NCBI GenBank assembly: GCA_963678705.1
Contig: OY783216.1
Coordinates: 14,241,818 to 14,305,817 of the forward strand
From: Panorpa germanica
Taxonomy: Eukaryota > Arthropoda > Insecta > Mecoptera > Panorpidae
Length of the DNA stretch: 64,000 bases
Direction: 5' to 3'
Under the pieces are notes generated by a model. It did not search any database, had not been told where the DNA came from, and worked only from the letters and a program-made list of their open reading frames with translations. Each line of letters starts with the position of its first letter. Position 1 is the first letter of the stretch. The position numbers and the translations under genes were made by a program. Shown here in pieces: positions 32,359-45,195 of the stretch.

Positions 32359-33394
32359 CTTGAGTTTACCCCCGTCGCAATGCGACGTCTTTTTGGCGTG
32401 TATCATTTGAATCAAATAAAATAATTCGTAATTAAATTTCATATTTAACTGTTCTATTTTTAAATTGAAATAATAAATAAACTCGCGCACATATAAATTG
32501 ACTAAAAAAATATATTTTTTTATCAAAATAAAAATTATTTTCAATTTATGCGTTATTTGACCAACTTTTTTTCAAAATTTGGGATTTTTTTTTTCTATTC
32601 GTAAATAAGTTACCAAGGTTAGCCTATATGCAAAATTTCAACTTTCTAGCACAATTTTTACTCTCGGCAAATACTGCCCCCGTGCCCCCAACTAAAATTT
32701 TGAAATTTTGAATTGTCTTTTATTAATAATATACTTAATTATTCTAGAATCCAGAATATGAACTTTCTCCAAAGTTCCCTACCGGGCCCCCGAATTTCTT
32801 CAACCCCCCCTTTTTCAATTTTTGAATTTCTAATTTTTGAGAAATGTCAGCATTGAATACCTTAATACAGATGCAAAATTTCAACTTTCTATCTCTTACC
32901 AACTCAAAGTAATACAGCAAAAAAGGGCTCACTTTTTTTCCAGTTTTTCCAAAATAACGGGTTTCCAGGAAATTCAGGGAAAAATCCGGGGACGCCAAAA
33001 GTCTTAGAATTTTTTTCTCTACGAAATAGGCAATTTTCAAAAACTTCCCTGGAGCCGTTTTCGAGATGCCATACAAAATTTGAACCAAACATATAAACAT
33101 ATAAGAATATAAGAATATAAGAATATAAGAATATAAGAATATAAGAATATAAGAATATAAGAATATAGGAATATAAGAATATAAGAATATAAGAGTATAA
33201 GAATATAAGAATATAAGAATATAAGAATATAAGAATATAAGAATATAAGAATATAAGAATATAAGAATATAAGAATATAAGAATATAAGAATATAAGAAT
33301 ATAAGAATATAAGAATATAAGACTATAAGAATATAAATATACACCTGGGACATTATAATATATGATAAATATACACTTGGGACATTATAATATA
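32359..33394 (-). mobile_element. Helitron C, copy 4, with minisatellite and doubled 5' end
   Basis: The 3' end is CAAG in place of CTAG (plus-strand CTTGAG at 32359) after hairpin CGTCGCATTGCGACG. Toward its 5' end it carries the 8-bp minisatellite at 33098-33337 and then two successive copies of the 5' start signal (ATTATAATGTCCC at about 33346 and 33385 on the minus strand). Confidence 0.7.
33098..33337. repeat. (AAGAATAT)n minisatellite, about 29 copies
   Basis: An 8-bp unit repeated nearly perfectly for about 240 bp. It expands the short ATAAGAATATAAG leader present in single or few copies in the other C elements. The repetitive minus-strand ORF (YILIFLYS repeats) is only a consequence of this. 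Confidence 0.9.
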
Positions 33395-34228
33395 CTTGAG
33401 TTTACCCCCGTCGCAATGCGACGTCTTTTTGGCGTGTATCATTTGAATCCAATAAAATAATTCGTAATTAAATTTCATATTTAACTGTTCTATTTTTAAA
33501 TTGAAATAATAAATAAACTCGCGAACATATACATTAACACATATAAATTGACTAAAAAAATATATTTTTTTTATCAAAATAAAAAATATTTTCAATTTAT
33601 GCGTTATTTGACCAACTTTTTTTCAAAATTTGGGATTTTTTTTTTCGATTCGTAAATAAGTTACCAAGGTTAGCCTATATACAAAATTTCAACTTTCTAG
33701 CACAATTTTTACTCTCGGAAAATACTGCCCCCGTGCCCCCAAATAAAATTTTGAAATTTTGAATTTTTTTTCATTAATAATATACTTAATTATTCTAGAA
33801 TTCAGAATATGAACTTTCTCCAAAGTTTCCTACCGGGCCCCCGAATTTCTTTAACCCCCCCTTTTTCAATTTTTGAATTTCTAATTTTTGAGAAATGTCA
33901 GCATTGAATACCTTAATACACACACCAAATTTCAGTTTTCTATCTTTTCTAGTTCGTCAGATATTTGCAAAAGTATTTTTTCGAATTTTCCAGTTTTTCC
34001 AGAATAATTTGTTCCAGGGAAATTCAGGGAAAAATTCAGGGACGTAGAAAGTCTTAGAAATTTGTCCTTTACATAATATCAAAATTTAAAAAACTTTGTA
34101 GGCGCCGTTTAGAAGATACCATACAGATTTTGTTACCGGAAATATATATATATATATATATAAATATCTATGAGTTCTTATGAGTTTTCCATGTTAAATT
34201 GGAACATTACGAACATTATAATAGTAGA
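33395..34228 (-). mobile_element. Chimeric Helitron: C-type 3' half, B-type 5' half
   Basis: From 33395 to about 33920 it follows family C (CTTGAG end, hairpin, GAAATGTCAGCATTGAATACC). From about 33925 on it matches the B 5' region (CTAGTTCGTCAGATATTTGC, GTTACCGGA, and the start signal at 34228). The switch falls in a short segment shared by both families (TTAATACACA), which fits template switching or recombination. Confidence 0.65.
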
Positions 34229-34300
34229 TAAGAATATAAACAAACAGTTGAAACATTATAATATAGGATAAACAAACAGTTGGAACAATATAATATAGGA
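34229..34300 (-). repeat. Two bare Helitron C 5' ends in tandem
   Basis: Minus strand: TCCTATATTATATTG at 34300 and TCCTATATTATAATG at about 34269, each followed by the AACTGTTTGTTTAT leader but no body. With the chimeric element's own start at 34228 this makes three stacked starts. Confidence 0.75.
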
Positions 34301-36719
34301 CTAGCGCTTCGCCCCGTCGCAAAGCGACGTGTATTTAATATTTGTGAATAAAAAGAGTTATTTGATAAATTGAAAATAATGCAAAATATAATTTTTAGGT
34401 AATTTTCGCTAAAATATATCATTTTTTAAATTTATATTTCCTTATTTTGTTATATTTCTTTCATTTACAGTAATAAAGCACTGTATTGACCAGTCTCCAG
34501 TGCCCCCGCCCATAAGCCCCAATCATCACCTCTTGGCTCCATGCTCTCTTACGTTTCCGAACTTTTAATTTGATTCCTCTAAACTTCTGTTATGAAGCGC
34601 CTCCTACTTTTAGCACTCTGCATCGCTTCTACCCTGAGCATCGTCGGTCCTTAGAGTACTTTCACAGCGCCCCCGCTGCGTAAAATTATCATTAACCATA
34701 ATGAAGCACAGTATTGAACAATGTCCACTGCCCCGGCCTTAAACACCAATCACCTCTTGGCTCCATGCTCTGTATCGTTCTCGCACTTTTAATTGTATTC
34801 ATCTGCACCTTTGCCACAATGCGCCCACTTGCAACACTACAGCCCACCTGAGCATCATCGCTCATTAGGGCTTAAAATTTTCACTAATTTCAATGTAAAC
34901 CTACTAATTACATCAATTCATTTATGTTTTTAAGAAAGCCAAGCAGTTCGCTCTTTATAATCTTATCTCTAGGCCTTTTCCTTCCCGGTATTGCACTTTC
35001 GATTTAATCCCCATACCCCGCCACCCACACTTTCAGCACCAAAGCACATATTCTGCAACACGGTTACCTCCCAGGGCCATTATAATCTATCGCCACTACT
35101 TCTAACACCACCGTTACTTAGTACTGAACCCCAGCGCCACACTCTCCTCCAATCAGGCACTACCAATTCGATATTATAGCAATTCATTTACATGATTTAA
35201 ACTTTACTGTAATCTTACATTCTATATTTCGTATTTATATTTACGTTATAATATTAGTCTCTTCATTAATCCCCGCTCCTAAAATAAAATTGTCAAATTA
35301 TAGGCATAGCATTCTATTTTGCTCGTAGCAACTCTCTCTACCTTTATCAACCCCTACTTTTATAAATGATCAAAATTTTAAAATTGAGTTCTTTGGCAAA
35401 GCTTTTTGCCGCCCCAATTTCACGCCGCTACTAAGGTTAAATTTATTTTCGCAAATATGCACATGCATAGTTTCTATTTTTTCACTTTTTCTATTTTTTG
35501 ATATTTGGGGTTGTAACCTATTTCCCCCCTATACCTCTCACTCCTGTTCGATTTCACAGCACAACAAACGCACCAAAAATCAATTCAATTCTACTTTTAA
35601 ATGTAATTTGACTATCTAACTAAAAGAGAACTATTGTGCTTCTATTTAATATTCTACATGCAAAATATCATCGTTGTACCTCTATTATGTTCTTATACTC
35701 GGTTTATCACTCCTACTCTAGTGTTACACTTAAGAAAATGTTGTTTTTTTTATATTTTCGTTATTATTATGTCAATCTATATCAGCGTACTAAATTTCAG
35801 CTTTGTATTTATATTTTAGCAATAGTACCCCCACATACCTGCGCTACTAAACAAGTTTGTCAAATTTTAACACACAGATCTATTTTATTTGTATCTAAGA
35901 ACATATATTCTGAACTATAGCCTTTTGTCTTTATATATTTCATATTTCTGGTTTTTTGCCCACAGCGCCCGCCGCCTCTAAAAAGTTGCAGTTTTCTATA
36001 GTTTGTCTTTAATGACACTCTATATACGGCCCACGTTCCAAATATCAACGTTCTAGCTCTGTTGCGACATTGCCCCTAAAAAACACGCCGCTACTGAATT
36101 AAAATTTTGGTAATCTAATTATTGGCAAACATGAGCAATTAGTGTCTCAATATATACCCTAAGTTTTTATACTACTTTTTCAATATTTTTGGCTTTGACT
36201 GTCTCAACTCCCGCCGCCACTGGAAGTTTGGGGCTTTTTTTATTGTTTCTTTAATAACTGTCTACAGCGAGCCTACATATTAAATTTAAACGTCCTAACT
36301 CTATTCTAACATTGCCCCTGGAAAATCGCGCCGCTACTAAACTCAAATTTCAAATTTCCAACTATTGACGAATGTGCACAATTATGATCTTAATACACAC
36401 ACTAAATTTCAGTTTTCTATCTTTTCTAGTTCGTCAGATATTTGCAAAAGTATTTCTTCGAATTTTGCAGTTTATCCTGAATAAGTTTTTCCACGGAAAT
36501 TCAGGGACGTAGAAAGTCTTAGAAATTTGTCCTTTACATCATATCAAAATTTAAAAAACTTTGTAGGCGCCGTTTAGAAGATACCATATGCGTTTTTGTT
36601 ACCGGAGATATATAAAACGCTCTATATAACGCTCTATCGCTCTATATATATAAATATCTATAAGTTCTTATGAGTTTTCCATGTTAAATTGGAACATTAC
36701 GAACATTATAATAGGTAGA
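34301..36719 (-). mobile_element. Helitron B1
   Basis: 3' end CTAG at 34301-34304 with hairpin CGTCGCAAAGCGACG. The 5' end is at 36719 (start signal ...ATTATAATGTTCG at about 36700). The body carries the B-type GC-rich boxes. Near 36610-36650 its TA leader has GCTCTATCGCTC variants, echoed in inverted form at 36725-36790 in the B0 leader. Non-coding. Confidence 0.75.
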
Positions 36720-36724
36720 TATAA

Positions 36725-36789
36725 AGCGATAGATATTTAGAGCGATATTTATATATTTATATATATAGAGCGATAGATATTTAGAGCGA

Positions 36790-36852
<63 letters not shown>
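36725..36852. repeat. AGAGCGATA repeats and (TA)n microsatellite
   Basis: Several AGAGCGATA / ATATTTAGAGCG phrases are followed by about 60 bp of TA. This is the expanded leader of Helitron B0 next to the inverted B1. Confidence 0.8.
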
Positions 36853-36856
<4 letters not shown>

Positions 36857-38240
36857 TAACAAAATCGTATATGGTATCTTCTAAACGGAGCCTACAAAGT
36901 GTTTTAAATTTTGATATTATGTAAAGGACGAATTTCTAAGTCTTTCTACGTCCCTGAATTTTTCCTTAAATTTCCGTGGAAAAACTTATACTGGAAAAAC
37001 TGAAAAATTCGAAAAAATAATTTTGCAAATATCTGACGAACTAGAAATATAGAAAACTGAAATTTGGTATGTGTATTGAGATCATAATTGTGCACATTTC
37101 TCAATAGTTGGAAATTTGAAATTTGAGTTCAGTAGCAGCGTGAATTTCCGGGGGCAATGTTAGAATAGAGTTAGGACATTTAAATTTAATATGTGGGCTC
37201 GCTGTAGAAATTAATTAATGAAAAAAAATAATCAGCTCCAAATGTGGCGGCGGGAGTTGAGACAGTAAAAGCCCGAAATATTGAAAAAGTAGTATTAAAA
37301 CTTGGGGTATGTATTAAAACACTAATTGCGCATGTTAGCCAAAAATTAGATTACCAAAATTTTAATTCAGTAGCGCCGTGATTTTTTGGGGGCAATGTCG
37401 CAACAGAGCTAGAACATTGATATTTGGATCGTAGGCCCTATATAGAGTGTCATTAAAGACAAACTATAGAAAACTGCAACTTTCCAAAGGCGGCGGGCGC
37501 TGTGGGCCAAAAACCAGAAATATGTAATATATAGAGATAAAATGCTATAGTTTAGAATATATGTTCTTAGATACAAACAAAATAGATCCCCGTGCTAAAA
37601 TTTGACAAACTTGTTCAGTAGCTGTGGTATGTGGGGGGTACTTATGCCAAAATATAAATACAAAGGTGAAATTTAGTATGCAGATATAGATTGACATATT
37701 AATAACGAAAATATAAAGAAACTACATTTTCTTATGTGTAGTATTGGAGCAGGGGGTGATAACCCGAGTATAATAACAATGTAGGGGTACAAAAATGATA
37801 TTTTGCATGTAGAATACTCAATAGCAAAAAATAGTTGTCTATATGTTAGATATTAAAATTAAATTCAGTAAAAGAATTGATATTTTGTGCGTTTGTTGGC
37901 AAAGTGCTACGAAATCGGACGGGAGGAAGAGGAGTAAAAAACTATGTATGTGCATATTTGCCATAATTGTGAAAAAGAATTAACCTCAGTAGCGACGCGA
38001 ATTTGGGAAAGTGATGGCAAGAACAACTTTGCAATAGTACACATATTTAAAATTTTGTATGTGGAGAGTTTCTATAAACTATTTATAAAAGGTAGAAAAA
38101 ATATTTAGTACGAGCAAAATAAATTCCAATGGCTAAAATTTGACAGTTTTACTTTAGTAGCGGGGGCAAATGGGAAGACTAATACTATATCGTAAATATT
38201 AATATGAATAATAGAATGTAGGTTTACAGTGCAGCAATAA

Positions 38241-39229
38241 TCCTATATTATAATGTTTCAACTGTTTGTTTATATTCTTATATGTTTATATTCTTATTAT
38301 TATTATTATTTTTTATTTTGATAAAAAAAATATATTTTTTTAGTCAATTTATATGTGTGTATATGTGCGCGAGTTTATTTATTATTTCAATTTAAAAATA
38401 GAATTAAATATGAAATGTAATTACGAATTATTTTATTGAATTCAAATCATGCACGCCAAAAAGACGTTGCATTGCGACGGGGGTAAACTCTAGGGATCTT
38501 ATGTTCTTATATGTTTGGTAGTAAATTTTGTATGACAGCGCGAAAACGGCTCCGTCAATGTTTTTGAAAATTGCCTATTTCGTAGAGAAAAAAATTCTTA
38601 GACTTTTGGCGTCCCCGGATTTTCCCATTAATTTCCTGGAAACCCGTAATTTTAGAAAAACTGGAAAAAAAAGTGAGCCCTTTTTTGCTGTACTACTTTT
38701 AATTCGTAAAAGATAGAAAGTTGAAATTTTGCATGTGTATTAAGGTATTCAATGATGACATTTCTCAAAAAATAGAAATTCAAAAATTGAAAAAGTGGGT
38801 TTGAAGAAATTCGGAGGCCCGGTAGGGAACTTTGGAAAAAGTTCATATTCTGGATTCTAGAATAATTAAGTATATTATTAATAAAAGAAAATTCAAAATT
38901 TTATTTGGGGGCAGTATTTTCCGAGTGTGAAAATTGTGCTAGAAAGTTGAAATTTTGTATATAGGCTAACCTTGCTAACTTATTTACTAATCGAAAAAAA
39001 AATCCCAAATTTTCAAAAGAAGTTGGTCAAATAACGGTCATAAATTAAAAATATTTATTATTTCGATATAAAAAATATATTTTTTTAGTTAATTTATATG
39101 TGTCAATGTATTTGTGCGCGAGTTTATTTATTATTTATTATTTTAATTTAAAAATAGAATAAAATTTTGACATGAAATTCAAGCCACACATAAAAAACAG
39201 ACGTCGCTTGCGACGGGGGTAAAGGCTAG
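38241..39229 (+). mobile_element. Helitron C dimer, second copy, inserted in B0
   Basis: Starts TCCTATATTATAATG at 38241 after A, and ends CTAG at 39226-39229 before T. The internal 3' end (CTAG 38490-38493 followed by GGATCTTATG) is the same junction as in the dimer at 30009-31559. Most of the first unit is deleted just after the leader. The surrounding sequence matches uninterrupted B elements (CAATAA then TTATGTAAATGAATGG; compare TTTGTAAATGAATAAC at 53648), so the insertion is precise. Confidence 0.75.
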
Positions 39230-42200
39230 TTATGTAAATGAATGGCTGTAGTATCGAATTGAAAGTGCTTCAGCGAGGGGTGTGGAGGCGCTGCGTGTCA
39301 GTACGCTAAGTAGGGGTGGCGCTTGAAGTATTGGCACTTAAAGTAGTGGCGGTAGAAGGCAGCTGCTCTGCAAGAGATAAGCCCTTGTGCTTGAAGTGTG
39401 GGTGGCGGTGCAGAGGGATTAAAAGTGATTTGTTGGTGGTAATGTTAAAATAGAGTTTCAACGTTGAAATATAGTATGAAGGCTGTAGACAGTAATTATT
39501 GGATAAATATTAAAAACTTTTAACTTTCAGTGACAGCGGGAGTTGAGACGGTAAAAGCCAAAAACAATAAATAAAGATAATTGTAACTTGAGGTATGTAT
39601 TGAGACACATATTGTGCATATTTGCCAATAATTGAAACCACAAAGTTTTTATTTAGTAGCGGCGCGAATTTTTGGGTACACGGTCACATTAAATTTAGAA
39701 CGTTGAAATTTGAGACGTTGGTAGATGGTCATTAAAGACAGAGCATAGAAAACTGCAAATTTCTAGTAAGGGTTATCGCTGGAAACCAAAAACAGGAAGT
39801 ATGTAATATATGGGGATAACAAGCTAAGATTTAGTATATACGTCTTTGATACAAACAAAATTGATTTCTGCGCCTACTTTAAAAAGACTTGACCTGAAAA
39901 AATTGTTCCTTTTATTCGAAAAATAATTAGGAGTCTGCGCTTTTTCGTTAAACTAGGACTTCCATACCTCTAAATTCGGCCTTGACTAAAAATAAATATT
40001 AAAAAAAAATTACATCCATTAATAAATTGTATTAATAGCGGTTGCGTCTGGAGGTAGAACACTACGGATGCGGATAATAAGGGATGGGGAAAGAGGTGTT
40101 TAATAGTCCCAAATGTAAATAAAATTAAAACTAATTATTGAGACTATAATTATACATATATCAGTAGCGGTGCAAAATTGGTAAAAATGCAGCGGGTTTA
40201 TGATTTGCAAGACCTACAATTTTTAAATTCAATTTATGGGGTTCTCTATAAACGTTGATTTAAAATAGCTAGAGAAAATATTGAGTACGAGAAAAATAGA
40301 TTACTTTAATTAAAATTTGACAATTTTACTTCAACGGCGGGGGTAAATGAGAAGACTAATATCATATTCTAGATATAAATACGAAATTTAGTTTGTAAGT
40401 TTACAGTGCAGTATTAATTATTTGAATAAATTTCTGTAGTAACGAAGTAATATTGCATTATAGTGGCGTGAGAGAGGGAGGGAGCGCCGGCGTCAATATC
40501 CTATGAGGCCGAAATATTTGAAGGGGGGATAGGGACGTTGTAGATCATGAATCGTGGTAGTGAATATGAGATCGACGGGGCGGTGGGATTACATTAAAAG
40601 TGCCAGAATGAGAACGACAAGGGATAAAGTGCTAAGGAGCAATAAGGAGCGTGGTGCTTAGCATGGTTTATTACAGAATTTAATTGATGTAATTGGTAGA
40701 TATAGAGGAAAATGGGTAAAAATATATTTTAACAAGCATTTATCTTCCTTTTTTTAAATTTAACTTCTTAAAAATTATGTACATATAAGGATGAAATTTA
40801 GTATGTAGATTAACAGTAAAGTATTAATATTGAAAATAAATTGCTGAAGAGATTGGTATGCAGGGGGGCTTTAGCGGAGGGATATATAATTGTAAGAGCA
40901 ATGATTGGTTGAACTTTAAGGGTGACTCTAAGTGGCTACGGCGGTCAGTGCAAGAGAGATAGAGAATTGCTGAGCGTGTGCCGCGGTACTGTAAGTTTAG
41001 TCTATAGTGTAGGTGCAGCGAAATTAAATTAAAAGTACGGAAATGATAGAGCCAATAGGCTGTCATTGGTAGTGATCACGATCTGGGTACTGAATATTGT
41101 TCAATACAGTGTTTCATTAGAATAAATATTATGATTAGATCGAAATAGATAAAGATAAATTTAAAAAAACATATATTTTACCGAAAAATGCTATATATGT
41201 TAGATATTAAAATTACATTGCGTAGTAAAATTGCATTTGTATTTAGTGCGTTTGTAGTGCTACTAAATCGGGTGCTGGTAGGTGGGGTAGGAAAAGATAG
41301 TCAATAGGCCAAATATCAAATTAAAAAAATTAAAACTATGTATGTGCAGTGCATATTTGCGAAAAAAAACTTAGACTCAGTAGTGGCGAGAATTTGGTGT
41401 ATACTTCAGTGTTAAATATTTAAATGAATTGCAGTAGTAACGAATTGGAAGTGCCTAAGCAGCGGGGGAGAGGATGATAGAGCTAGGGGTCAGTACACTA
41501 AGTAGCGGTGATACGCGATAGAGGATAGTGGCTGTGGGAGGTAGCCGCACTGTAGAATATGTGCTAGAAGAATGGTGCTGAAAGAGTGGGTGGCAGTGCA
41601 GGGAAATTAAATCGAACGGGAACGACAAGTGCTAGAGATAAGATGTCTAGGAGCAAGAACTTAGGCATTCCTAAAACATAAATTAATTGATGAAATTGCT
41701 AGGATTACAGTAAAACGAGTGAAAATAAATTTTAACAAACATTTATCTTATCAAATATATTTATAAGGATGTAATTTAGTTTGTAGGTTATCAGTAAAGT
41801 ATTAATCTTGAAAATTTATTGTTAAGAGATTGGTATGCAAGCGGGGGGTAGTATGAAGCGAAGAATTATTTAATTATTGCGCTTAAGCGGCGGCACTAAG
41901 AATGTGCTCTAAGGACCGACGATGCTCAGCGAAAGAGCGATACAGATTGGTGAAGAAAGGAGGCGCTCTATGGCGGAGGTTTAGAGAAATCAAATTAAAT
42001 GTTCGAAAACGTTAGAGAGCATGGAGCCAAGAGGTGATGATTGGAGCTTAGTGGCGTGGCACTGGAGACTGGTCAATACAGTGCTTTATTACTGTAAATA
42101 AAAGGATTATAATAAAATAAGGAAAAACAAATTTTAAAAATGATATTTTTTGCGAAAATTACTTAAAAATAATATTTTGCATTACTTTCAATTTAACAAA

Positions 42201-42519
42201 CAACTTTTATTTATTCATAAACTAGCTGACCCGGCGAACTTCGTACCGCCTAACAGTCAATGAATGTCGTGTTACCTTTTAGCTGAACTAACTTAGGCTT
42301 TGATGAACGTAATACAATGATACAAAATAATATTTATTAATATAGATAGAAACATAAAAGTATTTTATTATGATGAATGATGATAAAAACATACAGAATG
42401 AGAATAAAAATTAAAAAAATAATAATAATTAAGTAATTCAAACTCATGTCAGAAAAAAATGATTGAAAACTATGTTGTGCAGATTGGAATACACTCGGAA
42501 TAATTCATTAATGGGATTT

Positions 42520-43429
42520 TCATTTAAGCACCTTGTGGTAAACGACATTCTTTGTTTTTTGGTCAGGCGCAAGAACAAATAAAGCGGATGGTTTGCCGAC
42601 ACGTGAGCATGCCACGTACAATTGACCATGAGAAAAACATGCATTTTCTAGATTGAGGCCACAAATAGTAAAGGATTGGCCCTGTGATTTGTTGATCGTC
42701 ATGGCGAAGGCAAGACGACTCGGGAATTGAATTCGTTTAAACTCATATGGCATATCCGTTGGGATCATCGGATTTCTTGAAAGAAGAACTTCCTCATCTT
42801 TAAATTTTCCTTTATGTAATCCTTTTAAGTATCGACGCGTGAATCACATTGCTCATCAGATTTTTTATCACCAAACGCGTTCCATTGCACAGTTTTGGTT
42901 GGTTTAAATTTCTAAGCATGATGACTACCGAGCCAACCTTAAGTTTTAAATTGTGCGGTGGTAAACCAGGCACATCCAAGGAGAAGCTGTAGTCGATGGT
43001 GCAATCATATAGAAACGCTGCTCGATTCAAATCAATACTTGAACCATTTCTTCTTGCACTTCGAAGATTATTCCTCTGTTCATCTGTACGATAAGCTCGA
43101 CGATTTCTCGTTTCTAACCTAGCCGTTTCACGGGCTACCTCTCTTTGCTCTTGTGTTTGAGAAGCACGAATTAAGGCCCTTCTTTGCTTCATACTAACGC
43201 GGCGCTCTTCTCGTGCAATTTCTCGTTCTTCATCAGATAATTGACTCGCGATATTCCGTTGCCTAATTGCATTACGGCTCTGCTTTGAAAGATTAGATCT
43301 TCTAGGACGCGGCATTGTTATTAATATTAATACTAATTGTGCACTCGCATAAAACCACAAAAAACCACTTTCGAGACATAGACAATAGCTCAAAGAGTAT
43401 ATAACCACTACATATGAATAGCTTATCAA
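42520..43429 (-). pseudogene. Helitron protein remnant (copy 3)
   Basis: ORFs 42812-43429 and 42520-42768 repeat those of copies 1 and 2 with two amino-acid differences in the larger one (LESGF for LERGF, ASQTQ for ASHTQ). The same frameshift separates the two helicase parts, and the same deletion removes Rep and the helicase core. Shared defects show a common non-autonomous source. Confidence 0.8.
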
Positions 43430-43736
43430 GAAAAATTATAGATAACCTATAAAAAGGTATTATTATAAATAAAAGGTTTAAAGGTATAACCTATAAATCT
43501 TAGGTATTATTTTCTGAAATTAAAAATAAAATAATTAATAAATAATTTACACAAATTAATGTCTAAAACAAACAAACATAACAGTACCTCAACTTTCGAG
43601 ACATTTTACAAAAAATAAATTTCTGAACGCACACATGAATAGTTGTTACAGTATTTGACAGGATTGGACAACAAATGTTTGACATGAAATCAGCATTTAT
43701 TGAAATGATTAAGTATTCATTACACATATCGAGTTT

Positions 43737-45071
43737 TCATTGTTTTTAAGATGTATTATGCTATTCGGGGCTGAGACAAATCCAACGAATCAATAACCAT
43801 GAATATTGGTTCAGCAGATCTCGAGTTATAATTGTTGTAACAAACCCGTCTTTGTTTTATATATTTTCATTGTTTTTAAGAAGTATTATGCAATTCGGGG
43901 CGGAGACAAATCCAACGAATTAATAACCATGAATATTGGTTCAGCAGATCTCGAGTTATGAGTGTTGTAACAAACCCGTCTTTCTTTTATATATTAAGAT
44001 ATATATTTTCATTGTTTTTAAGATGTATTATGCTATTCGGGGCGGAGACAAATCCAACGAATCAATAACCATGAATATTGGTTTAGCAGATCTCGAGTTA
44101 TAAGTGTTGTAACAAACCCGTCTTTCTTTTATATATTAAGATATATATTTTCATTGTTTTTAAGATGTATTATGCTATTCAGGGCGGAGACAAATCCAAC
44201 GAATCAATAACCATGAATATTGGTTTAGCAGATCTCGAGTTATAAGTGTTGTAACAAACCCGTCTTTCTTTTATATATTAAGATATATATTCTCATTGTT
44301 TTTAAGATGTATTATGCTATTCAGGGCGGAGACAAATCCAACGAATCAATAACCATGAATATTGGTTCAGCAGATCTCGAGTTATAAATGTTGTAACAAA
44401 CCCGTCTTTCTTTTATATATTAAGATGTTTTTAAGATGTATTATGCTATTCGGGGCGGAGACAAATCCAACGAATCAATAACCATGAATATTGGTTCAGC
44501 AGATCTCGAGTTATAATTGTTGTAACAAACCCGTCTTTGTTTTATATATTTTCATTGTTTTTAAGAAGTATTATGCTATTCGGGGCGGAGACAAATCCAA
44601 CGAATTAATAACCATGAATATTGGTTCAGCAGATCTCGAGTTATAAATGTTGTAACAAACCCGTCTTTCTTTTATATATTAAGATGTTTTTAAGATGTAT
44701 TATGCTATTCGGGGCGGAGACAAATCCAACGAATCAATAACGATGAATATTGGTTCAGCAGATCTCGAGTTATAAATGTTGTAACAAACCCGTCTTTCTT
44801 TTATATATTAAGATGTTTTTAAGATGTATTATGCTATTCGGGGCGGAGACAATTCCAACGAATCAATAACCATGAATATTGGTTCAGCAGATCTCGAGTT
44901 ATAAATGTTGTAACAAACCCGTCTTTCTTTTATATATTAAGATGTTTTTAAGATGTATTATGCTATTCGGGGCGGAGACAAATCCAACGAATCAATAACG
45001 ATGAATATTGGTTCAGCAGATCTCGAGTTATAAGTGTTGTAACAAACCCGTCTTTCTTTTATATATTAAGA
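43737..45071 (-). repeat. Stack of ten Helitron A 5' ends
   Basis: Ten units with the AGCAGATCTCGAGTTAT core. The distinctive pair with TTGTTTTATATATTTTC followed by AAGAAGTATTATGC occurs twice (units 1-2 and 6-7 in plus-strand order), so the array grew by duplication of a multi-unit block. Confidence 0.85.
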
Positions 45072-45195
45072 TATTATATACACGTCGCTTTGCGACGGGG
45101 CGAAGCGCTAGTCATCTTACTATTATAATGTTCGTAATGTTCCAATTTAACATGGAAAACTCATAAGAACTCATAGATATTTATATATATATATA

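Larger units (their letters stand above)
42222..45071 (-). mobile_element. Helitron A, copy 3, inserted in B0
   Basis: CTAG at 42222-42225 after A, and the TC end (GA at 45070-45071) before T. The joined flanks (TTCATAAA then TATTATATACACG) match the uninterrupted B element near 49725-49733, so the A^T target can be read. It has ten stacked 5' ends instead of five. Apart from these it is almost identical to copies 1 and 2 in the ORF region. Confidence 0.85.
29932..45111 (+). mobile_element. Helitron B0, interrupted by three nested insertions
   Basis: The 5' end TCTACTATTTATAATG lies at 29932 after an A. Its leader ends in a TA run at 30008. The rest of the body resumes in TA repeat after 36720 (GCGGTAACAAAATC at about 36854) and continues 36720-38240, 39230-42221 and 45072-45111, ending with the hairpin CGTCGCTTTGCGACG, then GGGGCGAAGCG and CTAG at 45108-45111. 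The three gaps are minus-strand Helitrons (30009-36719), a plus-strand C dimer (38241-39229) and Helitron A copy 3 (42222-45071). Each gap has A before and T after it. No coding capacity is seen. Confidence 0.6.

Noticed and set aside
32904..33353. 149-codon ORF with repeated YILIFLYS (membrane-like)
   Set aside because: It is the translation of an 8-bp minisatellite and has no independent support.
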